NCBI GenBank assembly: GCA_964352715.1
Contig: CAYGSU010000103.1
Coordinates: 1-9,566 of the forward strand
Direction of reading: 5' to 3'
Origin: JAVKBW01 sp964352715
Lineage (GTDB): Bacteria; Pseudomonadota; Alphaproteobacteria; UBA8366; Aestuariispiraceae
DNA: 9,566 nt
A program made the position numbers and the translations under genes. Positions 7,376 to 9,566 of the stretch are shown piece after piece; the stretch's first letter is position 1; each line of letters begins with the position of its first letter. Under the pieces are notes generated by a model that saw only the letters and a program-made list of their open reading frames with translations, did no database searches and was not told where the DNA came from.

Positions 7376-7575
7376 ATAGACCGGTCAAACAATCGACGGA
7401 CGAAAAGTTTGATTTTCTGGTAGTAGATCGAGATCACCGCCAGACCGGCAGCGATGCCACCGATAAGCCCTTGTAAAATCAGGCTGCCGGTGCCGGGATC
7501 GAGATAGGCGAAAGCGGGTGCGGTGAACAGCAGGCTCAAACCGACTGCCATGCAGAAAACGGATTTCTTGCTCAA
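7351..7575 (-). CDS. Small secreted or membrane protein with YLDPGTGS motif
   Basis: This encodes a 74-residue protein from the TTG at 7575. It has a clear signal-peptide-like N-terminus: two Lys (3-4), a hydrophobic core (about 6-18) and a cleavage-type site APAFA before Tyr24. Next come YLDPGTGS (24-31), a second hydrophobic segment (about 32-51), a basic stretch KIKLFVRRLF, and an acidic DQPDQPD tail from a DNA repeat. I recognise AYLDPGTGS miniproteins as recurring near surface-modification genes but know no assigned function. I chose TTG 7575 because AAGAG lies about 8 bases upstream and the two Lys complete the signal peptide. GTG 7581 would add two residues; ATG 7551 would remove the basic n-region. 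A longer open frame reaches 7905 but runs antisense-like through the PhzF gene region and is not needed. It is the first gene of the unit with the methyltransferase and sulfatase-like genes. Confidence 0.75.
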   Translation of the reverse strand: MSKKSVFCMAVGLSLLFTAPAFAYLDPGTGSLILQGLIGGIAAGLAVISIYYQKIKLFVRRLFDRSIDQPDQPD

Positions 7576-7678
7576 GATCACGACTCTTCGGTTGCTTCGC
7601 CACAAAACTGCAACAAACCTATCATGATCCGCGCGGCGGTAACCAATGATTTTATTCCGGCAGACGCAGCCGCAGTGT

Positions 7679-8509
7679 TCAGTCCATGATCCTGGCCGCG
7701 CCGGAAACCCGGATCGACCCGCCCTTCGTTTCGTCGTAGCGGACCTCGAGAAGCGACCGTGCCCCCATGTCTTCCCCCTGGACGATGTTGATCGTACCGC
7801 CTGACGGCCAGTTGCGGTCGCGCAGGTAACCGGCCAGGGCCGCCGCCGCCGCGCCGGTTGCCGGGTCTTCATAAACCCCGCCGGACGCGAACGGATTGCG
7901 GACATGAAACAATGTCGGCGTTTCCGAATAGACCAGCGCCACCGTCACCAGACCATGAGCGTTCATGAAGGCCCGGCCGCGATCGAGATCATAGGCCATG
8001 CGCGCCAGCGCCTCACGGCTGTTCAGCGCCAGCACCAGATGGGTCGCCCCGGCTTCGGCGATGGCCGGCGGCAAACGCGGGTCGAGATCGCCGGGATCGA
8101 TGGAAAACAGGTCGAGCGCCTCGGCAACGAGCGCGTCATCCGCCGGTCGGCTTTTCGTCGGTGGCGATTGCAGCGCGGCGGATAGGGCCGCACCCTCGCG
8201 CCTTCCTTCGACCGTGATGTCAGCGTGATTGAGATGCAACGGGAACACCGCATCGCCATGCTGCATCGCCAGCGCCGCGCCCAGCGCGATGGTTGCGTGG
8301 CCGCAGAACGGCACTTCCGATTCCGGCGAGAAATACCGTACCCGCCAGCCGTCATCCTGCGGTGCGGCGAAGGCGGTTTCGGAAAACCCGACCTGCCGGG
8401 CGATATCCTGCATATCCGTTTCCGGTGGCAGGGTTTCGGCAATCAGCACGCCGGCGGGGTTGCCGCCCTGCGGACCGTCGGAAAAAGCGGCGATATGTTG
8501 AATGGTCAT
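7679..8509 (-). CDS. PhzF family isomerase/epimerase-like protein
   Basis: This encodes a 276-residue protein of the PhzF phenazine-biosynthesis-like family, which has the diaminopimelate-epimerase fold but uses no cofactor; the length is typical. Visible motifs are GGNPAGV (15-21), GFSETAF with the general-base Glu44, RYFSPESEVPFCGHAT (His71) in the first lobe, and EDPATGAAAAALAGYL (Asp215) in the second lobe. PhzF proper isomerises trans-2,3-dihydro-3-hydroxyanthranilate, but most relatives in non-producers have unknown substrates. No other phenazine genes are visible, so a phenazine role should not be assumed. ATG 8509 is preceded by AAGGA at about 9 bases. It is divergent from a LysR-type gene with a 209-base gap containing operator-like repeats, so it is the most likely target of that regulator. 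A 103-base gap without an obvious terminator separates its stop from the downstream miniprotein operon, so read-through is possible. Confidence 0.93.
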   Translation of the reverse strand: MTIQHIAAFSDGPQGGNPAGVLIAETLPPETDMQDIARQVGFSETAFAAPQDDGWRVRYFSPESEVPFCGHATIALGAALAMQHGDAVFPLHLNHADITVEGRREGAALSAALQSPPTKSRPADDALVAEALDLFSIDPGDLDPRLPPAIAEAGATHLVLALNSREALARMAYDLDRGRAFMNAHGLVTVALVYSETPTLFHVRNPFASGGVYEDPATGAAAAALAGYLRDRNWPSGGTINIVQGEDMGARSLLEVRYDETKGGSIRVSGAARIMD

Positions 8510-8664
8510 GATCCTGTTTCCTTCAATGAAAAGAGTACGGGTATTGTCAGCCGATCCGCAACGGAGCGATGCAGCTGGTCAGAAGCATCGCCAGTGTCCG
8601 GCTGTCGAACCGCAATTGGCCAGAGTCCTCGCCCCGTCCGGTGATATCTAGTCCACCCTTTATC

Positions 8665-8704
8665 ATTAGTGAAACGAATTGTCTTTATTTCACGAATTAG
8701 AAAT
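8665..8704. promoter_or_regulatory. LysR-type operator candidate in the PhzF/LysR divergent region
   Basis: ATTAGTGAAA (8665-8674) and TTTCACGAAT (8688-8697) form an inverted repeat with 9 of 10 positions paired around a 13-base spacer. A second inverted repeat, ATTTC (8687-8691) and GAAAT (8700-8704), overlaps its right half. Both areas contain T-N11-A spacing (T8666/A8678 and T8689/A8701), the usual LysR-type box. ACGAATT is also repeated directly (8674-8680 and 8692-8698). The AT-rich island is unlike the surrounding sequence. Confidence 0.55.
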
Positions 8705-8707
8705 ATT
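8679..8707 (+). promoter_or_regulatory. Candidate promoter of the LysR-type gene
   Basis: TTGTCT (8679-8684) and AATATT (8702-8707) are 17 bases apart, each matching 4 of 6 consensus positions. The start of transcription would fall near 8714, about 5 bases before the ATG. The promoter overlaps the inverted repeats, so the regulator probably represses itself if it binds there, as is common in the family. Confidence 0.35.
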
Positions 8708-8718
8708 AATACTGATGA

Positions 8719-9566
8719 ATGCAAAGAGATCTCGACATCACGCTGGTTCGCGCCTTTGTCGCTGTCGCCCGAACGGGCAGCATGACGCGCGCCGCCGACC
8801 GCCTCGGCCTGACCCAGGGGGCGGTGAGCCAGAAGATCAAACGGCTGGAGGACGTACTGCAATGCAGCCTGTTCCAGCGTGGAAGGCCCTCCCTGAAACT
8901 GACCCGCGACGGTGAAAAGCTGTTCGGCCTGTCGGAGGCCTATCTTTCCGCAAACGATGAAATCTGGTCAGCGATGACGGCGCCGGCCCTGCGCGGCGAT
9001 GTGAAGTTCGGCATGCCGCACGATCTGGTTTCCGGCTACCTGCCGATGGCGCTGGACGGATTCGTGTCACAGAATCCCGGCGTCGATGTAACGCTTGTCG
9101 TCGGCACCTCGCCCGACCTGCGGGAGCAGGTGCGCGACGGACGGGTTGATGTAGCGCTTGTCGAGGAACTGGCCGGCGCCGGCGGCGAGGAATCTCTCGC
9201 GCTTGAACCGATGGTCTGGATCGGCAGCGCCGACGGCTCACCGCACCGCAAACGACCGATGCCGCTGTCGATGGTCGGTGAGGATTGCGCCTTCCGCAAA
9301 CCGATGAGCGATGCCCTCGCCGGGGCCGGCATTCCCTGGACCTACATGTTTGAACACGGCACCCATGAAGCGACCATGGCGGTGGTGCGCAGCGGCCTCG
9401 CCCTCAGTGTCGCGCTGGCCTCGACCGTGCCGGACGATCTGGTCGTTCTCGGCCCGGCCGCCGGCCTGCCGCCCCTGCCCGATTTTTCGGTGAACCTGTA
9501 TGTCACCCCGGTGCAGCCAACCGAAGCGGCAGCAGAACTCGCCCGGCATATCCGGGAACGGTCGTT
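8719..9566 (+). CDS. LysR family transcriptional regulator (3' end outside the window)
   Basis: This frame has no stop before the window ends; 282 codons plus two bases are visible. It encodes a LysR-type regulator, normally about 290-310 residues, so probably only the last few residues are missing. The N-terminal winged helix-turn-helix is clear: LVRAFVAVARTGSMTRAADRL (about 9-29) then TQGAVSQKIKRLEDVL (about 32-47) and the wing LFQRGRPSLKLTRDGE. A linker helix follows (about 64-88), then the effector-binding domain from about residue 92 (RGDVKFGMPHDLVSGYLP), with VDVALVEEL and an EATMAVVRSGLALSVA block near 220-235 as seen in LysR effector domains. The ATG at 8719 immediately follows an in-frame TGA, so no earlier start exists. 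No Shine-Dalgarno is visible. It diverges from the PhzF-like gene, its probable target. Confidence 0.92.
   Translation, partial: MQRDLDITLVRAFVAVARTGSMTRAADRLGLTQGAVSQKIKRLEDVLQCSLFQRGRPSLKLTRDGEKLFGLSEAYLSANDEIWSAMTAPALRGDVKFGMPHDLVSGYLPMALDGFVSQNPGVDVTLVVGTSPDLREQVRDGRVDVALVEELAGAGGEESLALEPMVWIGSADGSPHRKRPMPLSMVGEDCAFRKPMSDALAGAGIPWTYMFEHGTHEATMAVVRSGLALSVALASTVPDDLVVLGPAAGLPPLPDFSVNLYVTPVQPTEAAAELARHIRERS

Noticed and set aside
7655..7680. A possible terminator after the PhzF gene (CGGC/GCCG stem near 7658-7672)
   Set aside because: The stem has only 4 base pairs and no T-run follows it in the direction of transcription.
7576..7905. An extended start for the miniprotein giving 184 residues
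   Set aside because: The extension runs through the intergenic gap and the 3' part of the PhzF gene on the same strand in another frame, and a proper signal peptide begins near 7575.
7679..8509. Phenazine biosynthesis locus
   Set aside because: Only the PhzF-like gene is present; no phzA, B, C, D, E or G homologue is visible, and PhzF relatives are widespread in non-producers.
8506..8862. A minus-strand open frame covering the PhzF/LysR intergenic region
   Set aside because: It runs antisense through the clear helix-turn-helix coding region of the LysR gene and would cover the promoter region; no motif supports it.

Overview
The window (about 60% G+C by eye) looks like chromosomal DNA of an alphaproteobacterium, possibly Rhodospirillales-like. 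The main clue is the DUF1491 protein at the left edge, a family I know mainly from Alphaproteobacteria. Weakly AT-rich promoters and several GTG/TTG starts fit this. The genus cannot be fixed from sequence alone. There are no tRNA or rRNA genes, insertion sequences, CRISPR arrays or phage genes, and coding density is high, with no gene-free stretch above about 210 bases.

Left block (1-4384): a DUF1491 gene on the minus strand diverges from malonyl-CoA decarboxylase on the plus strand. Downstream on the plus strand lies a gamma-glutamyltransferase-superfamily gene with its own plausible promoter. It is tightly coupled to a glutathione S-transferase-like gene, whose ribosome binding site overlaps the upstream stop codon. 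The GGT-like protein keeps the autoprocessing Thr and the oxyanion glycines but appears to have lost the residues that hold a gamma-glutamyl group, so its substrate is probably different.

Middle block (4406-7575, minus strand): a compact three-gene unit. In transcription order it encodes a 74-residue secreted or membrane miniprotein with a YLDPGTGS motif, a NoeA-like SAM-dependent methyltransferase, and a membrane-anchored sulfatase/phosphotransferase-superfamily enzyme. The first junction is unusual: a short tandem repeat forms an mRNA hairpin over the likely GTG start of the methyltransferase. The methyltransferase N-terminal half carries a D-x4-N-x11-D pattern that resembles a kinase-like active site. 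The enzyme types suggest modification of a cell-surface glycan or lipid, but this is inference. This unit is the best candidate here for a little-described system.

Right block (7679-9566): a PhzF-family isomerase gene on the minus strand diverges from a LysR-type regulator on the plus strand, whose 3' end runs off the window. The 209-base gap holds overlapping inverted repeats with T-N11-A spacing, as expected for a LysR operator. The regulator has no visible Shine-Dalgarno sequence and may be made from a nearly leaderless mRNA.
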